The notes beneath the pieces are model-generated. The model made no database searches and was not told the origin of the DNA. It saw only the letters and a list, made by a program, of their open reading frames with translations. A program made the position numbers and the translations under genes. A stretch of 64,000 nucleotides of DNA from Chrysopilus asiliformis (taxonomy: Eukaryota > Arthropoda > Insecta > Diptera > Rhagionidae), in NCBI GenBank assembly GCA_964034945.1, contig OZ035962.1, positions 34,065,943 to 34,129,942 on the forward strand. The letters are read 5' to 3'. This document shows, piece after piece, positions 33,617 to 44,645 of this stretch. Numbering within the stretch: position 1 is the stretch's first letter; each line of letters begins with the position of its first letter.

Positions 33617-34401
33617 CAAGAGTGGATATGTGTATAATCTACTTTCTGTACCAAAAATGATAGAAATTTACAGAAACTTCTGTACCAAAAATGATAAAAA
33701 TTTATTTAAAAAAATCGTTTCACGAGGATTGAAAAAAGGGTCACTCACCTTATTATTTGACTTTTTTCGGTCAAATGCAAAAACCGGTAAACTTTAGTTT
33801 TAATAGGGCTTTCAAAATATGCAATCAGTTTTGAACCGCGACAAATATAGGGAAGAAAAACCCGTGGTTAAATATAGGTTTCTCTACCTTCTAAAAGTAA
33901 TTTCATTTTTTTTTCTTTTCACAGTTTCATTCTACTCTCAAAAAGAAATTCTACTTTTGATTTTTGTTTCGTTTAAATCGGACTACTCGTTGCCGAGTTA
34001 TGGTCAAAAATCGATTTTTGGCCCGATTTTCGAAGGAAAGTTTCTAAACCGTTTTTCGCCGATAAAAAAAAATACGTGTCGCTTAGTTTTAAACTAGCAA
34101 AATTGGTAGGGTCGGGTTCGCGGCCTTCTCTTGTAAGTAAGCTATCTAACTAATGTATAAAATTTAAAATTATTTTAACTCATTTTTAAATTAAGTCTGA
34201 CGGCCATAAAAATTATTGAAAAAGGATTGCCATGTATTTTTTCTTGATTTATTTCTACATCAATCATGCGTTACATAATTTAAAAAAACCCTCTCATCAT
34301 CCTAACCCTTCTATTATCCTACAGTATGTGTTTTATATTTGTTGCATTTCAGAGCGGTAGATTGAATTGCTAAACCATGGCTATTGTTTCACTAAAGCCT
34401 T
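33617..34401. other. Stretch with no gene recognised
   Basis: A short duplication, cttctgtaccaaaaatga (33641-33705), is visible. The frame at 33819-34097 has no recognised motif. Confidence 0.4.
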
Positions 34402-34673
34402 CACTCAGAAAAATGTCCAGGTCAACTTTTTGTCAGGTTAACTCTGACCTTACAGAGGTGTCCGTAAGCCAGTTAGCGGTCAGAGTTAACCTATCTAAGG
34501 TCAACTCGTGCAGCTCCCAATGCCCTACTTCACCTGCTGGTGGCTTAATTTTAGAATTTCTCCGACCACAGGTCAACTCAGTTTTACTTGCCCACATGCA
34601 GGCGAACGCGCGCCTGCCCGAGGCCAATTACGCCGTATGTAGGTCGTCGAGTTAGCCTCCATTTTTCTGAGTG
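34402..34673. mobile_element. Short TIR MITE with CACTCAGAAAAATG ends
   Basis: The 272-bp element starts CACTCAGAAAAATG and ends with its inverse. It is richer in GC than the surroundings and repeats aggtcaact several times. The 92- and 64-codon frames in it lie on opposite strands and are unlikely to be genes. Confidence 0.65.
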
Positions 34674-35036
34674 TTGAAAAAATTCTTTTTTTCCGCAAAA
34701 ACATAAAATTTTTCGAAAAAATATAGAAGAACGAAAAAGTTCTTTCAATAACTGGAAAATATTTTTGATTGCAAACCCCAACATTGAAATACGAACTTCA
34801 TTTTGAAGGATTACAACATATACTTGCGTTGATACTATTTATTTCAATAAAACAAAATACTGATGCTATATTTATGTTCGAATCTTTATACATTCATCTT
34901 GGAAGAAAAAACTCTCTACGATGATAAATGATTATTCCCTTTTTATTTTAATCTGAAAACCTTCCTCAGATAACATTTGTCTTCGTTTCCACAAACTAGT
35001 AAGTTTTATTATGTATTAAAAAAGTTTATTGCGGAA

Positions 35037-35697
35037 ACATAAGAAAAGCTACAATTGCCAGGGGCCAATCGTCAAATACTCTATATGATGACAGGCAAAA
35101 TGTTTATTTAAAAAATTTCATTTGTATAGGAGAGGGGGAATGGGACTGGTCGGATTGGATTTTTATGTCCCATTTTGATGTTATGTAAAACTATATTCTA
35201 AACATATTTCATCGATACGATGCACAGTTTTCGAGAAAACAGGAAGAAAGTACTCCATTTGTATGGGAGAGGGGGGAGCAGTGGTCCGGTTGGATTTTAA
35301 TGTATACATGAGTTATGTAAAATCCAATTCTAAACACATTTTATTTTCATAATTTTTTCAATGAGACTCAGGGTTTTCCAGAAAAATGCAAAAAACTGTT
35401 TCACTTGAAAGGGGGATAGGGAAAAGAAGTGGTCCAGTTTTGCCTATTGAAGTACTTAGCCTTGCCATTTACGAAAAACGTGGTTATACAGAATTTCAAG
35501 TGTCTAGCTCAATCCTTTCGAAAATTATGGTGTTCACGGACAGACAGACGGACGGACATGCGGCAATCAAAATCTTTTGTCATCCCTAACACCCTGGTGT
35601 AGTTCATTTTTGTGGACGACGAATGGTTCGATGCATTATAAACGGTATATTAAACCGAATATTCTCCTATATGATTGTTCATATAGAGTATAAACAT
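35037..35697 (+). repeat. DINE-like family E2, complete copy
   Basis: It starts acataagaaaagctacaatt, with subterminal repeats atactctatatga (35076-35088) and tcatatagagtat (35679-35691), core gacagacagacggacggac near 35540, and terminal hairpin ctatatga-ttgt-tcatatag (35667-35686). Confidence 0.88.
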
Positions 35698-36464
35698 GCG
35701 AGTAGCTATCAATTTGGTGTTAAAGATTTTGATAAAACCTGATTTATTCTATTGTATATCTCATCTAAAAAACGATGCAGAATTTTGTCATAAACACATT
35801 GGTGCGTCTTTCACCTTGATTCTGCCCATGCATAAAGGTTCTCATTTTGCAACGTGAAGGTGAAGGAAGGGATAGCATTTAATTTTATTTTTCTAAAAAT
35901 AAACCAAATATATCTTTAAAATGTGAATTACGAAGGAAATCCGGTGTTTCGTTCAGCAGTTACAGGTATTTAAAATCATCAAAAAATCCATTTTTCTCAA
36001 ACTTCTATCTATTTTCCTAACCCTCCGCGATCGTCTTTTGTTCTAGCAAAACATGTTTGGTGATGTTCTTTGCGATAATTATTAGGATTTAATCGAAAAA
36101 TATTGAAAAAAATTACACAATTTTAATTGATAGTACATTTTTGCATGAATTTCACTTAATTTTGTTGAATCACACTGAAGTTTTTTTTTGTGTCAAATTT
36201 TTTTTCCTTACCCTACGACTCCATTGGACTTTTAAAAATCATGATTTTTTCCCCCACTCCATATTTTGGTGAATAGTGAAATCAGCGCGTAGAGATTTTC
36301 AGTCATGATTTTTCATATTTATTGTGTCTCCATAGCGTGCTTAGAAATGTCAACGCGGAAACAAAAAGTGGTTTTAGCCGCTATTCTTGTTCTGGAAGAA
36401 ATCTGCGAAAATTGCACAAGGAGGGAACCAGGGCAGCCAACTATGTAGAAATCAGCCAATTTAA
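35698..36464. other. AT-rich stretch with no gene recognised
   Basis: Nothing identifiable beyond low-complexity sequence. Confidence 0.4.
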
Positions 36465-37043
36465 GGGCTCTCCCCATTGCCAGGATATTTTAGTTGCGAT
36501 AAAATGTAGGGACACACTTATATAACAAAGGCTTGGTAAGAAAGAGAGAGAACAAAAAAAAGCGTACGTCGCCAGATGTCGCTTTTGTAGTTTATTTTAT
36601 AGGAAGCGTTCGTCGCCAGGTGTCGCTTTGGTAGATCTAGTTGAACTGACGTACGCTTCCTATAAAATAAACTACAAAAGTAGTCAAAATCTGTCTGATT
36701 TTGACATATGCAGTTTCAAAACTTACAATACAATGAATAACAACGAAGGTATTTATATTTATTACATGTTTTGGTATACAGACTATAATAATAATAATAA
36801 CCATATTTACAGGTAGGAAATTTGAGATATTAGAGGACATACAGATATGTGATTCGGAGATGCAAATTGAATGTTTTGGATATGGAATACGGTTTAAATT
36901 CCTATGATTTTATCCTATAAAACTTTCTATAAAGACTCGTGCCCGTATTCTGTCTTTCCCATTGACAATTACAGCTATCTGTCTCTTTCTATTTGTAAAA
37001 CATTTTTATCGCAACTAAAATATCCTGGCAATGGAGAGAGCCC
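36465..37043. mobile_element. Harbinger-related MITE
   Basis: Ends GGGCTCTC-CCATTGCCAGGAT (imperfect, about 40 bases, inverted) enclose blocks such as tcgccagatgtcgctt and tttattttataggaagcg that also occur in the 20357-21235 Harbinger element, and an inner inverted pair around ttcctataaaataaactac. Target duplications are not exact (TTAA left, AATA right). Confidence 0.65.
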
Positions 37044-37874
37044 AATATGGAACTTTCAGAAAAATCGTACACATCATATGATGTTACAAGAAATTATTTA
37101 ATCCATTAAGGACAGAACCCTTGAGGTTCGAATTTTTGGGTAAACATTCGCATAGAGATTCGTACCAGGCTTAGAAATAAAAATGTGCGAAAAAAAGTTT
37201 ACTCTTGTGAGGAGTTACTGTTACATATATGTATCAGGATATCAGGATGAACAAAATGCGATTTGATTTTAGTGAAGGACCCAAACAGCAGAACAAACAA
37301 CAGAACGAAAATCTTGTGGATATGTAAAGCTCGCAGTACATTAATCGGATTAAATGCATCTTCATTTCGACCATTAAATCATAGGATCTGCACCCTATGT
37401 AACGGTACTGCTTGAAATAATATCCCAAATATCACAAATGGTAGCAACACAAAACGTTCCAGGATTGAACGAATAATGGCTACATTCTCCATTATCGATT
37501 ATTTTAATAAAAACTATTTATACAAATCTGATATTGGAAAACGAAAAGACTCATAAACATTTAATTTTACTTTAGCTAAAAAATTTGCCCTCGACCCTCT
37601 AGCTATATTATTTTTCTTATATGCATAAAAATCTGTACATATTGTCACTGGGCTTGCGTATATGTAATAAATTTCAGATCATTAGGACATGTGAAAGTGG
37701 GTCGATAAAAGATTACAACATTTGACACAAACTCACTAACAAATGAAACTAGATAAAAGCTTGTAATTTATTTGACGTAACCAATATATTATTTCACAAA
37801 CAGTCTATTTTTGATTTTGTTTTTACGTAGCGTCGATAAAATTATGAAACTTAGGTGTCTTTGAAATATTTAAA
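37044..37874. other. 5' flank of the membrane-protein gene
   Basis: AT-rich, with no element ends recognised. No TATA or initiator site could be chosen with confidence. Confidence 0.35.
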
Positions 37875-38393
37875 ATGGCTTTAACAACAAATCAAATAGC
37901 AAAACTCTTTACCATTTTTATAATTTTATTCGCTTCGTTGTTTATTGTTTTAATTGAAGTTGACTCCAAATTAAAGTACGATTGGAAACATTTATCTATT
38001 GTAACGTTTTACAAAAATGTCGTGATGGTGCCGAACATGATTGTAACATATCGAAGAATGTTGGAAGCAACTATCTACAGTTTTCTTGGAATATACTCTT
38101 ATGTAGGAAGAAACAAATATTCGTATATTTTCCTTGGCCCTTGGATTATTCAGGCATTTCAACATTGGATTCTATCTATTGGAGCACTACTAAAGATGTT
38201 TATGGAGTCATACGACGCCTCAAATTTCAAGGAATATCATATCTTATTCTGTTGCTTGGTACTGATGAAGGGACTAATAATATCGGAGCTATTTTGTAAA
38301 TTTTTTCAAGGCTATCTGGAAATGAAGAATATTAATCAGCAAAGAATAAATTATTACGTAGGCAGAAAATTTTTTAAATGCTACAAACCATAA
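37875..38393 (+). CDS. Four-helix membrane protein, 172 residues, family not recognised
   Basis: This is the longest clean, non-repetitive frame in the window. Four hydrophobic stretches are clear: residues 11-27, 62-78, 84-110 and 121-148. The lysine-rich N-terminus and a basic C-terminus (YYVGRKFFKCYKP) suggest both ends in the cytosol. The first ATG is in frame and preceded by attta-aaATGG, an acceptable insect start context. AATAAA at 38495-38500, about 100 bases after the stop, fits a complete short transcript. Size and layout resemble the many small tetraspanning insect membrane proteins, but no family signature was seen, and the substrate or role is unknown. It could be a single-exon gene, a retrocopy or one exon of a longer gene. 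Confidence 0.55.
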   Translation: MALTTNQIAKLFTIFIILFASLFIVLIEVDSKLKYDWKHLSIVTFYKNVVMVPNMIVTYRRMLEATIYSFLGIYSYVGRNKYSYIFLGPWIIQAFQHWILSIGALLKMFMESYDASNFKEYHILFCCLVLMKGLIISELFCKFFQGYLEMKNINQQRINYYVGRKFFKCYKP

Positions 38394-38494
38394 AATTGTG
38401 ATGGTTGATTATATTCACTAATTGTATTTTAGAAGAAAAAAATCAAAATATAACGGTGCTTATTGTTTTTTTATAGAAGTACTATTTTCCGACA

Positions 38495-38500
38495 AATAAA
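38495..38500 (+). promoter_or_regulatory. Polyadenylation signal AATAAA
   Basis: It is the first canonical signal downstream of the 172-codon frame, 102 bases after the stop codon. AT-rich DNA contains many AATAAA hexamers, so this is supportive and not decisive. Confidence 0.4.
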
Positions 38501-39571
38501 GACAATCGACAGAAACCGAAATTACTTTTTATCAAAATTTTCATAACAATGGAATCTTCTTAATAAAAGTGTCTCTGTTGGTGGACCAGGAAGTAGAAAA
38601 TTAGTGCAAGACATATTTGCAAAGTAAGACGAGTTGATTTGGTGACCGCGAACAAACTAAAGTTGATATTTTTCAGAATCTTGGTAGTCGGAATTTTAGA
38701 GAAGTCTCAATTGATTTTTTTTATTCATATTTATTTTCCATAGAAATTATTGCTGACACAATAAACAAAAATTAATAGTTTCGATTTTCTTATCTATTTT
38801 ATTTAACAAATATACCGTAATTGGAAAATTCTAATTTATGCATTCTATAAGGTATCAATTTGATCAAATATAACCGTTATCAACGAAATCATTTCCAATG
38901 CATTTTGCTCATATGATTGAATTGACATCTCGAAGCTATTTTGTAAGTGATTCGTGCGCGTTTAAATCTTTCGCGAGACGTGCACTCACGTACTATCAAC
39001 TGAACATCGTGATCTGGTATTTACAAAAAATACGATATTCCATAGTAACTTACAGTCTTCCTGAAAGTATATACTTTTGTCATCAAATAGTCTGTGAATG
39101 TGCATATGTGGACTTTTGGGGATTTTCTATATAAATTTCAACAATACATGTCAGCCCTAGTCTTATCACACACATGTACCCACCTTTATACTTGAGTTAC
39201 GATAACTTTTTATCTATGTGTAACCTTGTGCATGACATCTGTTAGATTTGCAAAAAGCCACTGGATCAGATAATAGTTTTCGGAAATAGATCAATTATTT
39301 ACGGTATAACTTCGTATAGGATAATATGAATAGAATAGGGGACTTGAATTCATATAAAATCATATATGTAAACATACTGCGGTAGCTTGTCACACGTTCT
39401 TATAGCGTGAAAGATTGAATTTTTTCATTTTATTTTGAATACGTTGACACTTTGTTTACAATCATTATTTGGAATTATTTTCTTATAAAAGCAATAGGGC
39501 TTAAAAACCCTTTAGAATCCTAATTTTAGACCACTTCCAGTGCACTCCATATTCAATAGCGTTCATCTGCA
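38501..39571. other. Stretch with no gene recognised
   Basis: AT-rich, no element ends or exons seen. Confidence 0.4.
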
Positions 39572-39574
39572 TTA

Positions 39575-39999
39575 AGCGCATATCAGAATGAAGCAGCATT
39601 CGCTGCGGCAGCAAAACTGCCTTGGCAGTAAAATTGGTTTTGCTGACTTCCATCACGGAATGGAGCAGCACGAATCCGGAGTAAAATCAGTTTGACAGTT
39701 CTCATTTGTTTGATTTTCTCGTGAAATTTTGTTAATTTATCTATTCGTTCATAAAATGTCTACAGTAATTGATGATTTGGATAAAATTATTGAAGGCATT
39801 AGCGTTCTGACGGCGTATGGCGTATATTCGAACTATATGGAAAATTTACTGCTCGGGCAGCGTCAGTAAAAATAGAAATAGCGCTAAAAAAGCAGCGAGA
39901 ATTTTTTCTGCTTTAAGTACGTCATAATTTTGCTCTTAGCCAATGGGAAACTTTTGCTGCCCGCTGCCCCGAAAACGCTGCTGCATTCTGATATGGGCT
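39575..39999. mobile_element. Harbinger element, TTA duplication
   Basis: Ends AGCGCATATCAGAATGAAGC and, in reverse complement, AGCCCATATCAGAATGCAGC are flanked by TTA (39572-39574 and 40000-40002). GCAGC-rich words continue inside both ends. A short N-terminal frame lies inside. Confidence 0.88.
39756..39869 (+). pseudogene. N-terminal fragment of a Harbinger protein
   Basis: An ATG opens a 37-residue frame, MSTVIDDLDKIIEGISVLTA and then YGVYSNYMENLLLGQ, followed by a stop. An acidic, helical start of this kind fits the N-terminus of a Harbinger transposase, and the surrounding element supports that. There is no catalytic residue, so family assignment rests on context. Confidence 0.35.
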
Positions 40000-40002
40000 T
40001 TA

Positions 40003-41228
40003 AAGTAAAATAACAAATAACCCAAACAGCATCGAAAAGTACGGGAACATGAGATTTGTTCTTTGCGACTTGAAAGAGTAGAAATTTACACAATCGGGAT
40101 TAAAAATTTACACCTATAATTCACATCCGCGTAAAAGAAGCGAAAGAAGTGACGAGCACGATCTTTGGGGCAACATTCGCTTCATGAAAATCCTGCGGCG
40201 ATAGAGCAGCATTTGATGGTTTTCGGGCCGAAATAGTGATTGGCTGTGGAGCCTGAACGTCAGTTTAATTTTGAAGAAGCGTGTGATGGAAAAAGTGACG
40301 AAACTGCTACCACTAAAGTTTCATTAAAGCTCCCCGTCTGAGAAACACCAAAAAAAATTGATGCCTTCAGCCGCCATATTTCTCACTGACATTTGATGGA
40401 AACGATTTCGTTTCGAGAATTAAATTTCTTATTTCAGGCGAATGACTGAAGGATATTGCATAAAAAGTGGATAGCATACATTTTTGAAACAGCATAATTT
40501 TATTGGCATCAAAATTTCATTGCAAAAGAAAAAAAAATTTTACCGATAAAATAAAATTAAAGAAATTTTTGATTAAAAACAAAATAATTCGATGGCCCAT
40601 TAAAATCTGTTTAAATTTCAGATCCAATATTGTCGAAAAATTTTAATGGCAATTAAAATCACGACATGCAACCGGAAGAAAAGTCCATTATAAAATAACA
40701 CTCCACAAAAGTTTCCATTAATTTGTCGCCATAGATTTTTCTCGTTCGTCTTCTGCTTACGTTTTTATTTGTTCATCTCTGTTTACTAGCAAGCATTCGA
40801 GGGAGAAAGAAAACCCGCTCGATGATTTGTGTAATTGTGTGATATAATGCCGTCAGATGACGCTCGCGCATGAGGCAACTAATTACGTCCCTGTCGTTAT
40901 AATTGCGACGTAGCCAACCGCAGAAAAGTGTTCCCCACTATGTGTGTCGTTGCGCGTCTCATATGCACGACTAAGGACGTGTTTTCTACATAAATTGCTT
41001 ATCGCCGTGATCTGCATGGTGACGAACTATGGGGATAAACATCATATTTGCTGCCTAAAATGCTATTTGGGAATTTTCGAATTTTTAAAATTATACAGTT
41101 TTTATGCACCTATTTTGTTCTTAAGAAGCTGTCCATAAGATACGTCACACCTTAATGGAGAGGGGGTTCGGATACGTGCGATGAGGGGAAGAGAGGGTTT
41201 GGTTAAGTCTGATGAGGGTGAAGAGGGG
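40003..41228. other. Stretch with no gene recognised
   Basis: It includes a purine-rich block (41150-41228, gagggg words). No exon or complete element was found. Confidence 0.35.
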
Positions 41229-41231
41229 TTA

Positions 41232-41865
41232 AGGCCCAACTATGATAGACATAAGAACGCATATGTAGCTGCATATGTCATTTCCAGAATAAGAAAGTCA
41301 GTGTTAATACCCACAATAGACATGTGTCAAGAGTGTTGCCACTTTCAAACCTTCGTTAAACATTCGTTAAGCATGAATAATTCGATACAAATGGAACTGG
41401 CATATGTAAATAGTGAACATAACCTAAAATTTTTCCAAAAAGGGACTCAAGCAGGACAACAGATAGTCAAAGACATTTGTGGTCATTCTCGTATGAATAA
41501 AAAATTGATCCGGATCAAGCCTTTTTATTTTTAAGAAGGTGACTACGTAGTATCCGTGCGTTTTCCTGTCGCGATTGATTTCTCGTACATCACATGAACG
41601 CTTCTTTCTGCCGTATCCATCCAGTTCATCTTTCAGGTCACTTAATTCTTTTAAGTACTTCACAATTTCAAATATTTCTTTAATTTTTTTCAATTCGCTC
41701 ATTTTTTCCTTCAACTTTGTCAATTACTATCGAGAAGAATTTGACTTTACTTATGTCAGTCTATGCCTATTATGGTTAGCTTTTATGTTGACAGCTATGT
41801 ATGTCAACATTCGTTGGGAATTTGACATTTACATATGCGCTCTTATGTCTATCATAGTTGGGCCT
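41232..41865 (-). mobile_element. Harbinger element, TTA duplication, open transposase N-terminus
   Basis: Ends AGGCCCAACTATGATAGACA (inverted, 30 bases or more) are flanked by TTA (41229-41231 and 41866-41868). The minus strand holds a 99-codon open frame for the start of the transposase. The element is 634 bp, so the catalytic part is missing. Confidence 0.92.
41424..41723 (-). CDS. Truncated but open PIF/Harbinger transposase N-terminus
   Basis: The 99-residue frame starts with a charged coiled-coil-like helix (MTKLKEKMSELKKIKEIFEI), then RSCDVREINRDRKTHGYY, then LDPDQFFIHTRMTTNVFDYL and LSPFLEK. The order V-x-x-IN-x-xR, F-x-x-x-R-M-x-x-x-x-F-DYLL, P-x-LEK matches the N-terminal helical region of Harbinger nucleases. 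There is no stop within it, unlike the copy at 20.6 kb, so this is the best preserved Harbinger protein here. It lacks all catalytic acidic residues and cannot act as a nuclease. Confidence 0.7.
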   Translation of the reverse strand: MTKLKEKMSELKKIKEIFEIVKYLKELSDLKDELDGYGRKKRSCDVREINRDRKTHGYYVVTFLKIKRLDPDQFFIHTRMTTNVFDYLLSCLSPFLEKF

Positions 41866-42044
41866 TTAGATCAACTGTGACGTCACAGTCTATTTAGGAC
41901 CGGATATGCCCGAAAAATAGCTCTAGCTCAAGTAGTTTTACAATAAAATTACTGAAGTGTTAGAAAGTTATACAGCGGCCAGCATTATTCTCAGAGAATT
42001 TATATTGGTCTTACAACTTATATTAGAAAATTGTTGTTTTCAAT

Positions 42045-42318
42045 GACTGTGTTTACATTAGGACTCACTTTGAGGCGGCACGTCATTCGTGAGGGTGAGG
42101 GACGCAGTGGGAAGGGAAACCAAAAAGAGCGAACGAAGTTTAGATTCACTTAAAATTATCGGTCGCAAACCGGTTTTTGAGTCTGGTCGTTGAAACCTGT
42201 CGTTTAGTTTTGTTGATGAAACCGGTTCATGAATCCAGATAAAGCGAACCGTGTGCACACGGCAGAAAAATGAGGAAAGACGTGCCGCCTCAAAGTGAGT
42301 CCTAATGTAAACACAATC
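42045..42318. mobile_element. TIR MITE, copy 2 (GACTGTGTTTACATTAGG ends)
   Basis: This is the same family as 31260-31546 in reverse orientation, sharing ggcggcacgtc, gtgtgcacacgg and aaaccggtt blocks. No target duplication was evident. Confidence 0.82.
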
Positions 42319-43061
42319 TATAAAGAATTTTTGTGGCGGAACCTGCTCAAATGTACTGCTCATATCTTCTCAAAATAAAGGTAATAATGCATTCGATGAA
42401 CCCATTTATATACAATTTCTGATTCTTGGTGTTTTGATGGAGGTCAACATTAGTTCTCTTCGAAGTGGCGACTAGGAGTCTGCTAGTTTGGAATTGGCGT
42501 TATTTATAACACTTTGCTATATTATTGACCCATAAACCGAGATAACTAATGGAGTTAAAGGAATAATGATCGTAAAAAGTGGAAAGAAAAACTTAAGAGC
42601 ATTTTTAAAAAATAAATAGCACTCATTCGTTGTTTGTTCATTAAAAAAGATATAAATAAAACTTGGATACAATTTATATAAATATACGGTAGACGCGCGT
42701 TTATATGAACTAATTAAAACACCTGGAGTTCATATAAGTGGGGTTTTCATATAACTGTCCATTTTTCAGACCTCGTCAGTGAGAAAGTTTTTCAAATTTC
42801 GACCTTAACCCTCATCCGCACACCCGGTGACTTTGAGTCACCGTTTCAGTTTTGAGAGTGATTGTTACGAATGTTAGAAAAGTTATTGGATTCATGCTCC
42901 TTGACTTTGTTTTTTTATGCCAATACTATTCAAAATCGAAAAAAAAACTTTTTTACTACAACAATAATATTTCGCTTTTATGAAATTCACCCTTAATCCA
43001 CGCAGGCGGTGACTTACAGTCACCGTAACGGTTTTATCAGCAAAGAAAGGTTATTTTGGTA

Positions 43062-44029
43062 GGGTAAAGTCGGGTGAAATGGAACAGAAGGTGAAATGGA
43101 ACACCCCCACTATTTCGCACTTGTCAAACATAATTGCTATTGCTGTCGGCAACAGTTTGTTTAGTATATCAGAAAACCTCGACGCGTTAAGGTATCGTCC
43201 CGCTGCATACGTTTGTTTATTTTTTATAAGCAAAAAACCAAAAAAAAATATCGTTTTTGTGGTAAAACTTTTTTTGTGGATTTTTTAGATTTAATTTTCT
43301 TGGTAAGTATTTGGCGGAGTGATTGTGTGGGTACATCAAAATGCACAGTTATATTCACACTACGTAAATTTATTGATAAAAGCAGCAAGTCGAGACATGT
43401 TAGTTTCTGATTTACAGTAATGTCAAATGCAACCAAAAGGGTGAGATGGAACAGCCAAACGGAGGTGTATTGGAACATATAAATATTGGAGCCTATAAAA
43501 CAAAAAAAAAAAAATCTAAAAAAATCTTAACCGCGGAAGACAGCTTCCCAAAAATATGAAGACTCGGAAGAAGAAAGGGACGAAATAATTTATATGAGCG
43601 AGTCTGATGGACCTGAAGATTTCGGAAAAACAATTATGTAGGATGTGGGGAGGAGTACATGAAAACGCAAAAAAAGACGACTGCCTTCAATGTGTCATCT
43701 GTAATTTGTGGTCGCACGAGTCCTGCGCGTCATTTGCAATGACTTGCAATAAATGCGGCAATAAAAATTTGAATAAAAAGTAGTGTTCCATTTCACCTTA
43801 TGGTAAGTTCCATTTCACCCGACCATGGAGGACAAATGGAACATTTGATGTTTTTTTTTTAAATTAAAAAAAAATATTGAATTAACCTTTTTTTTATGCC
43901 AGAGTTCTGATTTTATTTTTACGTTTGTAATAAAGAATGATTTTGTTTTTGTTTCGTTTAAAAAGCTCTTTTATTTCCCGAGATATTTCAAAAATAAAAA
44001 AGGGTGTTCCATTTCACCCGACTTTACCC
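43062..44029 (+). mobile_element. pogo-like element at the centre of the nest, TA duplication
   Basis: Ends GGGTAAAGTCGGGTGAAATG (perfect, inverted, over 25 bases) are flanked by TA (43060-43061 and 44030-44031). The phrase aaatggaaca repeats inside. It retains the C-terminal zinc-finger region of a transposase. Confidence 0.92.
43637..43783 (+). pseudogene. PHD-like zinc-finger C-terminus of a pogo-type transposase
   Basis: The frame reads CRMW, then DDCLQCVICNLWSHESCASF, and ends with a CNKCG pair and a stop. Spaced cysteine pairs around W-x-HE-x-C are the PHD-finger pattern that closes some insect DDE_1 (pogo-type) transposases. Just upstream, in another frame, lies an acidic segment DSEEERDEIIYMSESDGPED that commonly precedes this finger. 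One frameshift separates the two. The catalytic domain is gone. Confidence 0.65.
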
Positions 44030-44645
44030 TATCACTTTGTTTCTGTTTCGCAAAATATCGGACCGTAGTAGGGAATAATAACTGTAGCATTTCCCTAAAG
44101 TTGCTTCCTGTCTCCCAAGTTGCTTCCTGTGTCCCTATTGCTAAGGTCGCGCTTTGAAGCAAATATGTGCAAATGCAAAAAAAATGTTTGTAACGAAAAT
44201 TTTTGAAAATCTATTTTATGCTACAATTATAAAGAGTACGAATGATGTACATATATATAAATATTATTAACTGAATTAAAAAAATGCAAACTCACAAAAA
44301 TTTTTTTTTTATTAAATTATTCTTTTTTTCGGCATGGTGACTGTCAGTTACCGCCTGCGTGGATTAAGGACAAAATTAGCCTGAGCTGATTAGGGTTAAA
44401 GCAATCACAATATAGTGATACTCTGGTAACTCTCGCTTTTCATTTGAAATTCATAATATGTCATTTTATCAAAGCCCATCAACTATCACTGTAAAAGCGA
44501 TTCCATCTCAGCACATCAATAAAACATAAAACCATCTCAGCACATCAATAAAACACAATTTTTGTTGTTGATGTTAAATACCTGGTGTTCACATAATCCA
44601 GCTGTTCATATAACGCGATATTCATATAAACGCGCGTCTACTGTA

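Larger units (their letters stand above)
42809..44395. mobile_element. piggyBac-like element nested inside it, TTAA duplication
   Basis: TTAA at 42805-42808 and 44396-44399 flank ends that start CCCTCATCCGC and, in reverse complement, CCCTAATCAGC, with inner inverted blocks ggtgactttgagtcacc and cctgcgtggattaag. CCC termini with TTAA identify piggyBac. No transposase remains. Confidence 0.85.
42687..44643. mobile_element. TA-flanked Tc1/mariner-type element (outer shell of a three-level nest)
   Basis: Ends CGGTAGACGCGCGTTTATAT and, in reverse complement, CAGTAGACGCGCGTTTATAT are flanked by TA (42685-42686 and 44644-44645). The word ttcatataa recurs inside both ends. CAGTA-type ends and TA fit pogo-like elements. 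Once the inner insertions are removed, the shell is only about 370 bp. Confidence 0.88.
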
